From assembly GCF_900114285.1 (NCBI RefSeq), contig NZ_FOSN01000007.1:155650-219649 (forward strand): DNA of 64,000 bases, in the 5' to 3' direction. This document shows positions 37,128 through 47,188 of the stretch, one piece after another. Below the pieces are notes generated by a model that did not search any database, was not told the DNA's origin, and saw only the letters and a program-made list of their open reading frames with translations. The stretch comes from Methylocapsa palsarum (GTDB taxonomy: Bacteria > Pseudomonadota > Alphaproteobacteria > Rhizobiales > Beijerinckiaceae). How positions within the stretch are numbered: position 1 is the first letter of the stretch; every line of letters starts with the position of its first letter. The position numbers and the translations under genes are program-made.

Positions 37128-38566
37128 AACCCCGCGCTTGGCGCCTCTGCCGCGCCAGCGAAAAAATTGCCGTGGAAGCCGAACGGAATGATGTGCGGCG
37201 CATAGGCGCGGGCTTGCTCCTGCAAAGTCGCGGCGTCGAGCACGGCCAGAAAAGACCGCCCCTCGTTGGCGTCGAGAACGACGGTCAGGACGACGCCGTC
37301 GTCCTCGCCCCGCCCGTCGGGAGCCGCCACGAACACGGGTTCGCCCGGATAGGCGCCTGCTTCGCTCCAATGCGCCGCCTCGCCGGTTTGAAGATCGCAT
37401 TTCGTGACGCGATCCATGAAGTCCTCTCCGGCTTGCCCCGCGCCCCAGACGAACCGATAGGCGCGACCGGCGCGGCGCTCGTCGAACCGCGGCATCTCCA
37501 ACGGCGCCTCTGACAAGATCGTCCTTGTCACGGCGCCTGGGTTCAGCGGAATCCGGAATCTGGCGAGACGGCCCATCGCCTTGACGCCCGCCCGCCGCAA
37601 ACGATCGAGAGAGAGGCTGGCGACGATGGCCGCGTCGGAATAGGCGACGAGATCGAGCGCGAGGTCGCCGTCCTCCTCAAAGGCGTTGACGAGATGGAAC
37701 CCGAAGCAGGGATCCGTTTCGGCGCGACGGACGATGTCGCCCGATTCCTTGTCCACGATCGTGAACTTCACGCCGCGCTCGGGCCGCCAGCGAAGGTTGT
37801 CGATGAAAGCCCCGCCGCTGAACAGCAGCCGCAGGGGGAGGACCACAAGGGGAAATTCGGCCAGAATCAGGTAGCGCGCGCTCATGCCGAAACTGTGGAT
37901 CCAGACAGGCTGATCCGTTTCGATCTCCGCGACGAGGCGGCGCGTCCGCGATCCGGCGGCGACGCTGGTGAACCGGTAAAGATTGCGACGTCCGAAAGCC
38001 GTTTCGAAATTATAGATCAGACGCCGCTCAGCGTCCCAAAGCGGATGGGCGGTCGTGAGCTGGCTGCCTATGTCATCGGTCCATTTGAATTCGCCGTCGG
38101 CCTCGAGCGTGCGCGGATCGAACCTGACCGGATGCGGCGTTTCAGTCAGCGCCACGAGATCGCCGGGACCATAGGATATGATGTTCACGCTGCCGTTGTC
38201 GGTCATCTCGGTCGACGCCGCGCCGGACAGTCGCGACCAGAACGTGCGGCGGCACGCGGTCCCGAACTCGTCGCGGGCGATATGGCCCGCTTTTACCGAT
38301 GCGAGGAAAGCTTGGCTGTGGAGAAAACGGTTGCTGTATCGAACGGCGCCGTCGCGTAGCTCGAATTTGTGCAGCATCGCCAACCCGTCGAACCAGTGAC
38401 GGTAAGCGTCCTTCCCCACCTCGAACCTCGCCGGGCCGGTGCGGAACAATCGGCCGTTCAGCCATGGCGGCGGTCTGCCGCGCCAGGCGAGTTCGACATC
38501 CTGTCTCTCCTGCGCCAGCGTCTCGAAACCGACGCGAAAGCTTGTTCTTGTCGCGGACGAGGTCAT
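37124..38566 (-). CDS. Carotenoid cleavage oxygenase (RPE65/BCO family)
   Basis: 480 residues. Non-haem Fe(II) dioxygenase of the seven-bladed propeller type. All four iron-binding histidines can be placed: H174 (TTAHPLWD), H224 (WIHSFGMS), H291 (GFHLVNAFEE) and H465 (GFHGNFF). N-terminal LNGRLFRTGPARFE is the usual opening. Cleaves a carotenoid or stilbene-like double bond; substrate unknown. No carotenoid synthesis gene is next to it in this window. Its stop overlaps that of the convergent neighbour. Confidence 0.9.
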   Translation of the reverse strand: MTSSATRTSFRVGFETLAQERQDVELAWRGRPPPWLNGRLFRTGPARFEVGKDAYRHWFDGLAMLHKFELRDGAVRYSNRFLHSQAFLASVKAGHIARDEFGTACRRTFWSRLSGAASTEMTDNGSVNIISYGPGDLVALTETPHPVRFDPRTLEADGEFKWTDDIGSQLTTAHPLWDAERRLIYNFETAFGRRNLYRFTSVAAGSRTRRLVAEIETDQPVWIHSFGMSARYLILAEFPLVVLPLRLLFSGGAFIDNLRWRPERGVKFTIVDKESGDIVRRAETDPCFGFHLVNAFEEDGDLALDLVAYSDAAIVASLSLDRLRRAGVKAMGRLARFRIPLNPGAVTRTILSEAPLEMPRFDERRAGRAYRFVWGAGQAGEDFMDRVTKCDLQTGEAAHWSEAGAYPGEPVFVAAPDGRGEDDGVVLTVVLDANEGRSFLAVLDAATLQEQARAYAPHIIPFGFHGNFFAGAAEAPSAGF

Positions 38567-39199
38567 GGCTTGGCATCCGGGCGCCCGTGTACGCTACCAT
38601 TGCCCAGTGTTCGCTTCCATTGCAATGCCTAGTTTCACTCAGGCGGCGCAAACAATAAGCCTTTCGGCGCCGGTCGCGAGGCGCGCCCTGAAGCGCAAAA
38701 GAGCCGCCGAACTTCAGCGGAAGAACGACAATCAATGAGCGCCGGCGACTGCGCCGAAGTTCGTGACGAGGCTCAGCATCAACAGAACCCGCGAAAGCGT
38801 TTTCGGGAGCGATGACGGCGCGCTTTCCGAACCACTTGAACTGCCGCACGGACCAGAAATGCACTGCGCGCGCGATCGCGACGTCATCCATTCTCAAGAC
38901 CTCTGTTGTTGGTTTTGACGCGCTCGTATGTCTGAATGCAGACGTCTTTGTCTGGATGCTAACGTCATTGTCTGATGCAAGCGCCGCCAAAGATCTCTCG
39001 AACCTCTTATTGCGCACTCTGTTTTAATAATTCTAATTAAACAACATTATGTAAGGCAGCGTTCTAGCTACAAATGTTGTGATAGCTGCTGCAATGCATT
39101 GTTTTCGTCTTTCGAAACCTCTAAAGACTCTTTGCGCGGCACGAGCGAGCTCATTCGGCTACGGAAAAGCGGCGCAGGCGCGAAGAAGGTTTGACACCC
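38567..39199. other. ccoN upstream region
   Basis: 633 bases, no supported gene. Contains a 20-bp tandem repeat (38929-38980), a TGCAATGCA site (39090-39098), and a minus-strand stretch (~38770-38890) with DDVAIARAVHF that loosely recalls the start of a CopD-like membrane protein but breaks frame. No canonical FNR/FixK box (TTGAT-N4-ATCAA) was found by eye. Confidence 0.5.
38929..38980. repeat. 20-bp tandem direct repeats upstream of ccoN
   Basis: Two full 20-bp units and a partial third: TGTCTGAATGCAGACGTCTT, TGTCTGGATGCTAACGTCAT, TGTCTGATGCAAG. The core TGTCTG recurs at 38929, 38949 and 38969, two helical turns apart, about 220 bases before ccoN. Confidence 0.7.
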
Positions 39200-40858
39200 A
39201 TGAACCAGGCGGCATCGGCTTTGAATCGTTTCAGAGGCGGCGAAATCGGCGCAATCGGATTGTTGGCCGCGTTCGCACTTTTGTCCGTCGATATCGCACT
39301 CCATGCGTACACAACCGCCTATGCGTTTCATTGGTGGATTTTCGCGGCCGCCAGCGCCGGCGCGATCTACATGATTTACGATCGCTCCGCCACGCGTCCG
39401 CTTGCGCTTCCCCCACGCATGATCGACGGCCGTCCAAACTACAATTTCGCGCCTGTGAAATTTGCGGCTATAGCGGCGATTTTCTGGGGAATCGCCGGTT
39501 TCGCGGTTGGCCTTTATATCGCGCTCGAACTGGCCTTTCCGGCGCTCAATCTCGACATCCCCTGGATCGGCTTCGGACGTCTGCGGCCCTTGCATACGTC
39601 GGCGGTCATTTTCGCGTTCGGCGGCAATGTTCTGCTCGCGTCGTCCTTCTATATCGTTCAAAGAACCTGCCGCGCGCGTCTCGCCGGAGACCTTGCGCCC
39701 TGGCTGGTCGTCCTCGGCTACAATCTGTTCATCGTGATCGCCGGCACCGGCTACCTTCTTGGCATTACGCAAGGTAAGGAATACGCAGAGCCCGAATGGT
39801 ACGCTGATCTTTGGCTGACCATCGTCTGGGTTGTCTATCTGCTCGTGTTCGTCGCGACTCTGCTGCGGCGGGAGGAGCCGCACATCTATGTCGCGAACTG
39901 GTTCTTCCTTGCTTTCATCTTGACCATCGCGATGCTTCACGTCGTCAACAACGCCGCGATCCCGGTGTCGCTCTATTCGTCGAAGTCCTATGTCGTCTGG
40001 TCCGGCGTTCAGGATGCGATGGTGCAATGGTGGTACGGCCACAACGCCGTCGGGTTTTTCCTGACGGCGGGCTTCCTTGGGATCATGTATTATTTCATTC
40101 CCAAACGCGCCGACCGGCCGATCTATTCATACCGGCTTTCCGTCATCCACTTCTGGTCCCTGATCTTCCTTTACATCTGGGCCGGTCCGCATCACCTTCA
40201 CTACACGGCCTTGCCGGATTGGGCCCAAACCCTCGGGATGGTCTTTTCGGTCATGCTGTGGATGCCGTCCTGGGGCGGCATGATCAACGGTCTCATGACC
40301 CTGTCCGGCGCCTGGGACAAGCTGCGCACCGATCCGGTCCTGCGCATGCTCGTCGTGTCGGTCGCCTTCTACGGCATGTCCACTTTCGAGGGGCCGGTCA
40401 TGTCGGTGAAGTCGGTGAACTCGCTTTCCCATTACACGGACTGGACCATCGGCCACGTCCATTCGGGGGCCATGGGGTGGGTCGGCTATGTGTCGTTCGG
40501 CGCGCTTTACTGCCTCGTGCCCTGGCTCTGGAACCGCTCCAGGCTCTACTCCCTGCGCCTCGTCAACTGGCACTTCTGGATTTCGACGATCGGCATCGTC
40601 CTTTACATCACGTCAATGTGGGTCGCCGGCATTCTTCAGGGGCTGATGTGGCGCGCCTACACAAGCCGCGGCTTTCTTGAATATTCATTCATCGAAACGG
40701 TCGAGGCAATGCACGTCTTCTATATGATCCGCGCGATTGGCGGAGGGCTCTTCCTGGCCGGAGCCCTCATCATGGCCTGGAATCTCTACAAAACGATCGT
40801 TTCGCCCGAGACCTCCCCTCTTCCCTCGGCGGCCCCGTCGCTCGCGGCGGCAGAGTGA
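39200..40858 (+). CDS. ccoN: cbb3-type cytochrome c oxidase subunit I
   Basis: 552 residues, 12 helices or more. Haem-copper catalytic subunit of the high-affinity terminal oxidase. Haem/copper ligands in context: [26 protein letters not shown] (His-Tyr region), [13 protein letters not shown] (two histidines), and [21 protein letters not shown]. Start at ATG 39200 with AAGGT nine bases upstream (TTG at 39191 also possible). First gene of ccoNOQP-GHIS. Confidence 0.97.
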   Translation: MNQAASALNRFRGGEIGAIGLLAAFALLSVDIALHAYTTAYAFHWWIFAAASAGAIYMIYDRSATRPLALPPRMIDGRPNYNFAPVKFAAIAAIFWGIAGFAVGLYIALELAFPALNLDIPWIGFGRLRPLHTSAVIFAFGGNVLLASSFYIVQRTCRARLAGDLAPWLVVLGYNLFIVIAGTGYLLGITQGKEYAEPEWYADLWLTIVWVVYLLVFVATLLRREEPHIYVANWFFLAFILTIAMLHVVNNAAIPVSLYSSKSYVVWSGVQDAMVQWWYGHNAVGFFLTAGFLGIMYYFIPKRADRPIYSYRLSVIHFWSLIFLYIWAGPHHLHYTALPDWAQTLGMVFSVMLWMPSWGGMINGLMTLSGAWDKLRTDPVLRMLVVSVAFYGMSTFEGPVMSVKSVNSLSHYTDWTIGHVHSGAMGWVGYVSFGALYCLVPWLWNRSRLYSLRLVNWHFWISTIGIVLYITSMWVAGILQGLMWRAYTSRGFLEYSFIETVEAMHVFYMIRAIGGGLFLAGALIMAWNLYKTIVSPETSPLPSAAPSLAAAE

Positions 40859-40866
40859 GATTGACC

Positions 40867-41601
40867 ATGTCCCTGTGGAACAAATCCGTCATCTTCGAAA
40901 AGAACGCGCTGATCATGCTGATCGGCGTCCTCATCGTCGTCTCGATCGGGGGATTGGCTCAGATCGTGCCGCTGTTCTATCTGAAAAGCACGATCGAAAA
41001 GGTCGATGGCGTGCGGCCCTATACGCCGCTCGAACTCGCCGGTCGCGACATCTACGTGCGCGAAGGCTGCTATCTGTGCCATTCGCAGATGATCCGCGCG
41101 CTGCGCGACGAGGTCGAACGCTACGGGCATTATTCGCTCGCCGCGGAAAGCATGTACGATCATCCGTTCCAGTGGGGATCGAAGCGCAACGGACCGGACC
41201 TCGCGCGCGTCGGCGGCAAATATTCAGACGCGTGGCACCAGCAGCATTTCAACGATCCCCGCTCCCTTGTTCCGGCCTCGATCATGCCGGGTTATCCCTG
41301 GCTCGCCACGACGGAACTCGACTACAGGCATATCTCGGAGAGCATGAACGCGCTTGCGAACGAGGGCGTGCCATACACGCAAGAGATGATCGAAAAGGCC
41401 GGGCTGGATCTGGAGGCGCAAGCCAAGGACGGCTCGGCGGGTTCGTCTGACCTTGCGAAGCGCTATCCCAACGCCATCTCGCGGAATTTTGGCGGACAGG
41501 CCGGCGCCGTGACGGAGGCGGACGCCGTCATCGCCTACCTCCAGATGCTCGGCACGCAGGTTGATTTCAAAATCTACGACGACAAAGCCAATATTCGGTA
41601 A
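40867..41601 (+). CDS. ccoO: cbb3-type cytochrome c oxidase subunit II
   Basis: 244 residues. Membrane-anchored mono-haem cytochrome c: N-terminal helix (~14-36) and haem motif C68-Y-L-C71-H72, with the axial Met in SIMPGYPWL. Passes electrons from CcoP towards CcoN. Eight bases after ccoN. Confidence 0.96.
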   Translation: MSLWNKSVIFEKNALIMLIGVLIVVSIGGLAQIVPLFYLKSTIEKVDGVRPYTPLELAGRDIYVREGCYLCHSQMIRALRDEVERYGHYSLAAESMYDHPFQWGSKRNGPDLARVGGKYSDAWHQQHFNDPRSLVPASIMPGYPWLATTELDYRHISESMNALANEGVPYTQEMIEKAGLDLEAQAKDGSAGSSDLAKRYPNAISRNFGGQAGAVTEADAVIAYLQMLGTQVDFKIYDDKANIR

Positions 41602-41611
41602 GGCCAAGAAC

Positions 41612-41761
41612 ATGGATCTCGACGCCCTTCTTCATGATGTGGATTTCCTGACCCTGATCGCCCTTTGCTTCGTCTTCACGGGGATCGCCGCCTACGCCTT
41701 CTGGCCGGGATCGCAGGCTGCATTCGACGAAGCTGCACGCCTCCCGCTCAAAGAGGACTAA
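41612..41761 (+). CDS. ccoQ: cbb3 oxidase subunit CcoQ
   Basis: 49 residues with one membrane helix (~11-28, LIALCFVFTGIAAYAFWP). Small stabilising subunit of the oxidase. Start at 41612 (MDLDALLHDV) gives the family length; ten bases after ccoO and six before ccoP. Confidence 0.9.
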   Translation: MDLDALLHDVDFLTLIALCFVFTGIAAYAFWPGSQAAFDEAARLPLKED

Positions 41762-41767
41762 GAGACC

Positions 41768-42652
41768 ATGTCCCCCGACCCGAAAACTCCAGTGAAAATC
41801 GATGCGCTCAGCGGCGTCCCGACAACGGGGCACGACTGGGACGGCATCAAGGAACTCAACACGCCGCTGCCGCGGTGGTGGGTCATCATTTTCGTCGGAA
41901 CGATCGTCTGGTCGATCTTCTATGTCATCGCCTATCCTGCGATTCCCCTCCACTCATCGTTCACGAAGGGCGTCCTTGGCTGGAGTTCGCGAGGCGCCGT
42001 CGGCAAGGACATCGCCGCGCTTCGCGCCACGCGCGGTCCGATGACGGCGGCCCTGGCCAAGGCCTCTCTGCAGGCCATTGAAAAAGATCCCGGTCTGCTG
42101 GAATTCGCCCGCGCGCAAGGCAAGGCGGCGTTCGCCGACAATTGCGCGCCGTGTCATGGCGCGGGCGGAGGCGGCGGCAAAGGCTATCCCAATCTGAACG
42201 ACGACATCTGGATCTGGGGGGGCGCGCTCGACGCCATCTTCGCCACCATCAGCCATGGAATCCGCTCCGGCGACCCGCAGGGACACGACAGCGCCATGCC
42301 GGCCTTCGGCCGGGACGGCGTGCTGTCGAAAGCGGAAATCTCGAACGTCGCCGATTATGTCCACACGTTGTCGGGCCAGCCCGCGGAGCAAGGGGCGAGC
42401 GTCGCCAGCGGCGCCAAGCTGTTCGCGGAGGATTGCGCGCCCTGTCACGGCGTCAAGGGCGCCGGAAACCAGGAACTCGGCGCGCCGAACCTGACCGCTC
42501 ACGGATCCCTTTACGGATCGGACAAGGAAATGATCGTCCAGACGCTCACGAACGGGCGCGGCGGCGTCATGCCGGCGTGGAGCGGCCGTCTCGATCTCGC
42601 GACTCTCAAGGCGCTCACGGTTTACGTCCATACGCTCGGCGGCGGCCAATGA
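41768..42652 (+). CDS. ccoP: cbb3-type cytochrome c oxidase subunit III
   Basis: 294 residues. N-terminal membrane anchor (helix ~38-56) and two class-I cytochrome c domains: C126-A-P-C129-H130 and C223-A-P-C226-H227. Entry point for electrons from soluble cytochrome c. Last structural subunit; ccoG follows after 25 bases. Confidence 0.96.
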   Translation: MSPDPKTPVKIDALSGVPTTGHDWDGIKELNTPLPRWWVIIFVGTIVWSIFYVIAYPAIPLHSSFTKGVLGWSSRGAVGKDIAALRATRGPMTAALAKASLQAIEKDPGLLEFARAQGKAAFADNCAPCHGAGGGGGKGYPNLNDDIWIWGGALDAIFATISHGIRSGDPQGHDSAMPAFGRDGVLSKAEISNVADYVHTLSGQPAEQGASVASGAKLFAEDCAPCHGVKGAGNQELGAPNLTAHGSLYGSDKEMIVQTLTNGRGGVMPAWSGRLDLATLKALTVYVHTLGGGQ

Positions 42653-42677
42653 CCCGCGGGAGGCGCGAAAGCCAACA

Positions 42678-44150
42678 ATGAGCCTCAGGCAACAACAATC
42701 GCGCGAAATGGCGCTGGAGGCGGCCGGCGGCTCCTCTCCGATGCATGCGCCGCGGCAGCAGATCTACCCCCAAAGCGTTTCCGGCGTTTTCCGCAACATC
42801 AAATGGGCTCTGCTCGTCGCGACTCTCGCCGTTTACTACCTGCTGCCCTTCGTGCGCTGGCATCGAGGGCCTTCTGAACCTTCGCAGGCGGTTCTCGTCG
42901 ATCTCGACCACAGCCGGTTCTATTTCTTCTTCATCGAGATCTGGCCGCAAGAAGTCTATTATTTCACCGGCCTGCTCATCCTCGCCGCGATGACCCTGTT
43001 TCTCATGAACGCGGTCGCGGGCCGTCTCTGGTGCGGTTATCTGTGCCCGCAGACCATCTGGACCGACCTGTTCCTGCTCGTCGAACGCTCCATCGAAGGC
43101 GATCGCCGCGAACGGATGAAGGCGGCGGAGGGTCCCTGGACGCGCCAGCGATTGACCAGAGCCGTCAGGAAGCACGCGACCTGGCTGCTGATCGCGTGGT
43201 GGACCGGCGGCGCATGGGTGCTCTATTTCAATGACGCACCGACACTGGTTCGGCAGCTCGCGACGTTCACCGCGCCCCCGATCGCCTGGATCTGGATCGG
43301 CATTCTCACCTTCACGACCTATTTCCTCGCCGGTCATATGCGTGAGCAGGTCTGCACCTACCTCTGCCCCTGGCCCCGCATCCAGGCGGCGCTGACCGAC
43401 GAATGGGCTCTCAACGTCGCCTATCGCTATGACCGTGGCGAACCACGCGGATCCGCCAAGAAGAACGACGCTCTGAGGCTCGCGGGCGCGCCGGCGGGCG
43501 ATTGCGTCGATTGCCATCAATGCGTCGCCGTCTGCCCGACCGGAGTCGATATCCGCGATGGCCTGCAACTCGACTGCATCCAGTGCGGCCTTTGTATCGA
43601 CGCCTGCGACGCCGTTATGTTGAAGGTCGGCCGTCCCGAACGGCTGATCGCCTATGACACCGACGTCAACATCCGCCGCCGCGCCGCCGGTCTGCCCGGC
43701 CTGCCGACGCGATTCGTGCGGGCGCGAACCGTGCTCTACGCCGCGATGATCGCCATTGTCGGATCAATCATGTTGTACGCGCTCACGACCAGGGGATCCC
43801 AGGGACTCGCTGTGATGCATGATCGCAACCCTATGTTTGTGCAATTGTCGAATGGCGCGATCCGCAACGCCTACACTGTGCGCATTTCAAACAAGAATAC
43901 CGAGCCCCGCCGCTTCATGATCAATGTGGGCGGACTGGAAGGCGCGCAAATCGAGGGGATCGGAGCGGCCGTGGAGAAAGACGGCGCTCTGATCCTGACA
44001 GCCGGTCCCGATCAGACTCTCGAAACGCGGGTTCTCGTGACGGCGCCTCTCAACGTTCAATTGCCGCCTTCGCAGAATATCGTATTCTCGATGGTGGATC
44101 TCAAAACCTCCGAAACCGTCAAAGTCGCCGATCATTTTCTTGCGCCCTAG
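42678..44150 (+). CDS. ccoG: cbb3 oxidase assembly protein CcoG (RdxA/FixG)
   Basis: 490 residues. Five or so membrane helices and a cytosolic ferredoxin module: CVDCHQCVAVCPTGVDIRDGLQLDCIQCGLCIDACDAVM holds the eight cysteines of two [4Fe-4S] clusters; a C-terminal Ig-like periplasmic domain follows. In Rhodobacter it is a Cu(II) reductase required for copper delivery to the oxidase. A palindromic element copy begins right at its stop codon. Confidence 0.95.
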   Translation: MSLRQQQSREMALEAAGGSSPMHAPRQQIYPQSVSGVFRNIKWALLVATLAVYYLLPFVRWHRGPSEPSQAVLVDLDHSRFYFFFIEIWPQEVYYFTGLLILAAMTLFLMNAVAGRLWCGYLCPQTIWTDLFLLVERSIEGDRRERMKAAEGPWTRQRLTRAVRKHATWLLIAWWTGGAWVLYFNDAPTLVRQLATFTAPPIAWIWIGILTFTTYFLAGHMREQVCTYLCPWPRIQAALTDEWALNVAYRYDRGEPRGSAKKNDALRLAGAPAGDCVDCHQCVAVCPTGVDIRDGLQLDCIQCGLCIDACDAVMLKVGRPERLIAYDTDVNIRRRAAGLPGLPTRFVRARTVLYAAMIAIVGSIMLYALTTRGSQGLAVMHDRNPMFVQLSNGAIRNAYTVRISNKNTEPRRFMINVGGLEGAQIEGIGAAVEKDGALILTAGPDQTLETRVLVTAPLNVQLPPSQNIVFSMVDLKTSETVKVADHFLAP

Positions 44151-44233
44151 AGTATATTCAAGAATATGCTCACGCTTTTGAATCCGGAGCGATTTCTGAT
44201 CGACCGAATGATCACATCCGACCGGAAAGCGCC
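44150..44233 (+). repeat. Truncated palindromic element, copy D, between ccoG and ccoH
   Basis: 84 bp. Hairpin 1 has shrunk to GAGtATATTC-aa-GAATATgCTC (internal part lost), while hairpin 2 is complete with the GAATGATCACATCC-type tip. Located inside the ccoGHIS operon, starting on the last base of the ccoG stop. Confidence 0.85.
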
Positions 44234-44254
44234 CTAGCATCCTTGGAGATCAGC

Positions 44255-44776
44255 ATGTCTTCGGTCTCGATCAAATCGTCGTCCCCGCACCCATTGCAGG
44301 AGCGTCCCCTGACGGGCCGCAAGGTGCTTGCGATGCTGATCGGTTTTTTCGGCGTGGTGATCGGCGCGAACATGGCCCTGATCCATTATGCGACGTCAAC
44401 ATTCGCCGGCCTCGAAAGCGATAGCGCCTATAGCGCCGGCATCGCCTACGGCCGCGAGATCAAAGCCTCGCACGCGCAGGACAAGCTGCATTGGAAGGTC
44501 GACGCCGCGATCCGCAGAGACTCCTCCGGCACTCTTGAAGTGACCATAAAGCAGGCCGATGAATCGGCGTCGCCGACTGACGGACTGTCGGCGCTCGTTC
44601 AATTTGAGCACCCCGCCAACCGCAGTCGCGACCGCAGCGTCGCCCTCGCGCAAGCCGCTCCGGGAATCTTCACAGGCGCGCTCGATCTCGATCCCGGACG
44701 CTGGGATCTCGTGATCGATCTGCGACGCAACGGCGAAACGATGTTCCGCTCTAAAAACCGGGTCGAGGCGCCGTAA
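44255..44776 (+). CDS. ccoH: cbb3 oxidase maturation protein CcoH (FixH)
   Basis: 173 residues. N-terminal membrane helix (~25-48) and a periplasmic domain with the FixH pattern (AYGREIKASHAQDKLHW, GRWDLVIDLRRNGETMFRSKNRV). Needed for stable assembly of the oxidase. GGAG precedes ATG 44255 by six bases; 104 bases after ccoG, spaced by repeat copy D. Confidence 0.93.
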   Translation: MSSVSIKSSSPHPLQERPLTGRKVLAMLIGFFGVVIGANMALIHYATSTFAGLESDSAYSAGIAYGREIKASHAQDKLHWKVDAAIRRDSSGTLEVTIKQADESASPTDGLSALVQFEHPANRSRDRSVALAQAAPGIFTGALDLDPGRWDLVIDLRRNGETMFRSKNRVEAP

Positions 44777-44795
44777 AGAGCGTTACGGAGTTCTC

Positions 44796-47042
44796 ATGGC
44801 TGACACGTTCGATTTGTCGCATTTCGTCATGCCCGCCGAGGATCAGACGGCGCGCATTGATCTTGCGATCGAAGGAATCGACTGCGCCGCGTGTATCGAT
44901 GACATCGAAGGCGGGCTGAGGCGGCTGGCCGGAGTGGAACGCGCCCGCCTCAATTTCAGCAACCGGCGGCTGTCCGTGACATGGCGCGAGGGCGAAACAG
45001 GTCCCGCGGAGATCATCGCCGTTCTGGCGAGGATGGGTTACCGCGCTCATCCTTTTCGCGCCCGGGATATCGAAGACGAGGCGAGCCGCCAGACCCGGCA
45101 TCTGATGAAATGCCTCGCGGTCGCGGGTTTCGCGGCGATGAACGTCATGCTGCTTTCCGTGCCGGTCTGGCTCGGAAGGAGCGACGACATGACTCCCGAG
45201 ACGCGCGATTTCTTCCATTGGCTGTCGGCGCTGATCGCGCTTCCGGCGGCCGCCTATGCCGGACAGCCGTTCTTCGCCAGCGCGCTGCGGGGACTTCGCG
45301 CGAGGTCCATGAACATGGACGTTCCGATTTCGCTCGGCGTCATTCTGGCGCTGGGCATGTCGCTCGTCGAGACGATCAATCATGCGGATCACGCCTATTT
45401 TGATTCCGCCCTGATGCTGCTGTTCTTCCTGCTGTGCGGGCGCTATCTCGATCACGCCATGCGCCGCAGGATGCGGATGGCGGCGGGCAATATCGCCGCG
45501 CTCAAGGGCGAAATGGCGCATCGGCTGAGCGATGACGGGACGATCGTCACGATCAACGCGGAGGCGGTGCGTCCGGGCGACCTCATCCTCGTGCAGCCGG
45601 GCGAAAGACTCCCCGCCGATGGCGAGGTTCTGAGCGGTCGGTCCGATGTGGACGAGGGTCTGATCACCGGCGAGACCGCGCCCCGGCCCGTCCTTCCCGG
45701 AACGACGGTCTACGCCGGAAGCCTGAATTACGGCGGCGCCCTGACGATCCGCGCGGGCGCCGCGGGCGGGGGCATGCTGATCGACGAAGCCGAGCGGCTC
45801 GTCGCCGCCGCCAGCGAGGCGAAATCGAAATATGTGCGGCTCGCCGATCGCGCGGCCCGCCTCTATGCGCCGGTCGTTCATGTCACGGCGGCGCTGACGG
45901 CGATCGGCTGGCTGGCCGCTGGCGCCAGCGTTCACGATGCGGTCGTCACCGCCATCGCCGTTCTCATCATCACCTGCCCGTGCGCGCTGGCGCTCGCCGT
46001 TCCCGCCGTGCAGGTCGTCGCATCGGGCGCCCTTTTCAAGGCGGGCGTCTTCCTCAATTCGGGCGACGCGATCGAGCGGCTCGCCGGCGCCGATACTCTT
46101 GTCTTCGACAAGACGGGCACGCTGACCTTGCCCCAGCATCGAGTCGCGAATGCGGCCGCGATACCGGCCGATCTCCTTTCGATGGCCTCTCGCCTCGCCC
46201 TTTCCAGCAGCCATCCTCTCGCTATGGCCGTCGCCGGAGAAACCCTTGGCCAGGCTCCCTATTCCGGCGTTGAGGAAGAGCCCGGACAGGGCCTCAGCGC
46301 GATCGTTGACGGAATCGAGGCCCGGCTCGGCAGTCCCGCGTTTTGCGCGGCGGAAGCGCTCGCGCGCGACGCCGGCTTCGACGCGCCGGACGCCTCCGTC
46401 ATCTGTTTCCGGCACGGCGCCCGGAACGCCGCTCTGATCGTGCGGCAGGGCTTGCGATCGGACGCCGCCGAGACGACGCGCGGGCTCGCCGAAGCGGGCT
46501 ATGAACTTCACATTCTTTCGGGCGACCGTCGCGCGGCGGTCGCGGGCGTCGCCAACGCGCTCGGAATCGGTGCGTGGCGCGCAAGCTGCAAACCGGCGGA
46601 CAAGATCGCCTATATCGAAGCCCTCAAAGCCGGAGGCAGGAAGATCCTCATGATCGGGGACGGGCTCAACGACGCGCCGGCTCTCGCCGCCGCCGACGTA
46701 TCGATCTCGCCGGTCACCGCCGCGGATTTCGCGCAGGCCCAGGCGGATCTGGTCTTTCTGGGGGAAAGGCTCGCGCCTGTCGCCACGGCCCTCGCGGCGG
46801 CGCGGCGCGCGCACGCGCTGATGCGGCAGAATCTCTGGCTCGCCGTGATCTACAATTGCATCGCGGTTCCGCTCGCCATCGCGGGTTTCGTCACGCCGCT
46901 GATCGCGGCGGCGAGCATGTCCGCATCCTCGGTGCTTGTGACGCTGAACGCATTGCGGGCGTATGACGCGCGGGCGCGAGGCGCTGCTCCCGGAAAGCAG
47001 GCGCCCGGAACCGTACTTGAGCCAAGCGCGGAGACGCCATGA
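44796..47042 (+). CDS. ccoI: Copper-transporting P1B-type ATPase CcoI (FixI)
   Basis: 748 residues. N-terminal metal-binding domain with C30-A-A-C33, CPC membrane motif C394-P-C396, phosphorylation site D438-KTGT and GDGLNDAPAL near the C-terminus. Exports copper to the periplasm for the oxidase. Followed without gap by ccoS (ATGA overlap). Confidence 0.96.
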   Translation: MADTFDLSHFVMPAEDQTARIDLAIEGIDCAACIDDIEGGLRRLAGVERARLNFSNRRLSVTWREGETGPAEIIAVLARMGYRAHPFRARDIEDEASRQTRHLMKCLAVAGFAAMNVMLLSVPVWLGRSDDMTPETRDFFHWLSALIALPAAAYAGQPFFASALRGLRARSMNMDVPISLGVILALGMSLVETINHADHAYFDSALMLLFFLLCGRYLDHAMRRRMRMAAGNIAALKGEMAHRLSDDGTIVTINAEAVRPGDLILVQPGERLPADGEVLSGRSDVDEGLITGETAPRPVLPGTTVYAGSLNYGGALTIRAGAAGGGMLIDEAERLVAAASEAKSKYVRLADRAARLYAPVVHVTAALTAIGWLAAGASVHDAVVTAIAVLIITCPCALALAVPAVQVVASGALFKAGVFLNSGDAIERLAGADTLVFDKTGTLTLPQHRVANAAAIPADLLSMASRLALSSSHPLAMAVAGETLGQAPYSGVEEEPGQGLSAIVDGIEARLGSPAFCAAEALARDAGFDAPDASVICFRHGARNAALIVRQGLRSDAAETTRGLAEAGYELHILSGDRRAAVAGVANALGIGAWRASCKPADKIAYIEALKAGGRKILMIGDGLNDAPALAAADVSISPVTAADFAQAQADLVFLGERLAPVATALAAARRAHALMRQNLWLAVIYNCIAVPLAIAGFVTPLIAAASMSASSVLVTLNALRAYDARARGAAPGKQAPGTVLEPSAETP

Positions 47043-47188
47043 ACGTGCTTGTCTTTCTGGTTCCCGCCGCTCTGGCGCTCGGCCTGACCGGGCTCTGCGC
47101 CTTTTTGTGGTCGCTGAAAAGCGGCCAGTACGAAGACATGGAGGGCTCCGCCGCTCGCATCCTGTCCAACGAAGACCTGGAAAAATGA
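47039..47188 (+). CDS. ccoS: cbb3 oxidase maturation protein CcoS (FixS)
   Basis: 49 residues: one membrane helix (~4-24, LVFLVPAALALGLTGLCAFLW) then a short tail ending in NEDLEK; the sequence SLKSGQYEDMEGSAARIL is the family signature. Too small to be caught as a long frame. Start overlaps the ccoI stop and its own stop overlaps the next start (ATGA on both sides), a typical coupled arrangement. Confidence 0.93.
   Translation: MNVLVFLVPAALALGLTGLCAFLWSLKSGQYEDMEGSAARILSNEDLEK

Noticed and set aside
38770..38890. CopD-like fragment (DDVAIARAVHF) upstream of ccoN
   Set aside because: Similarity is short, from memory, and the frame breaks after ~30 codons; too weak to call a pseudogene.
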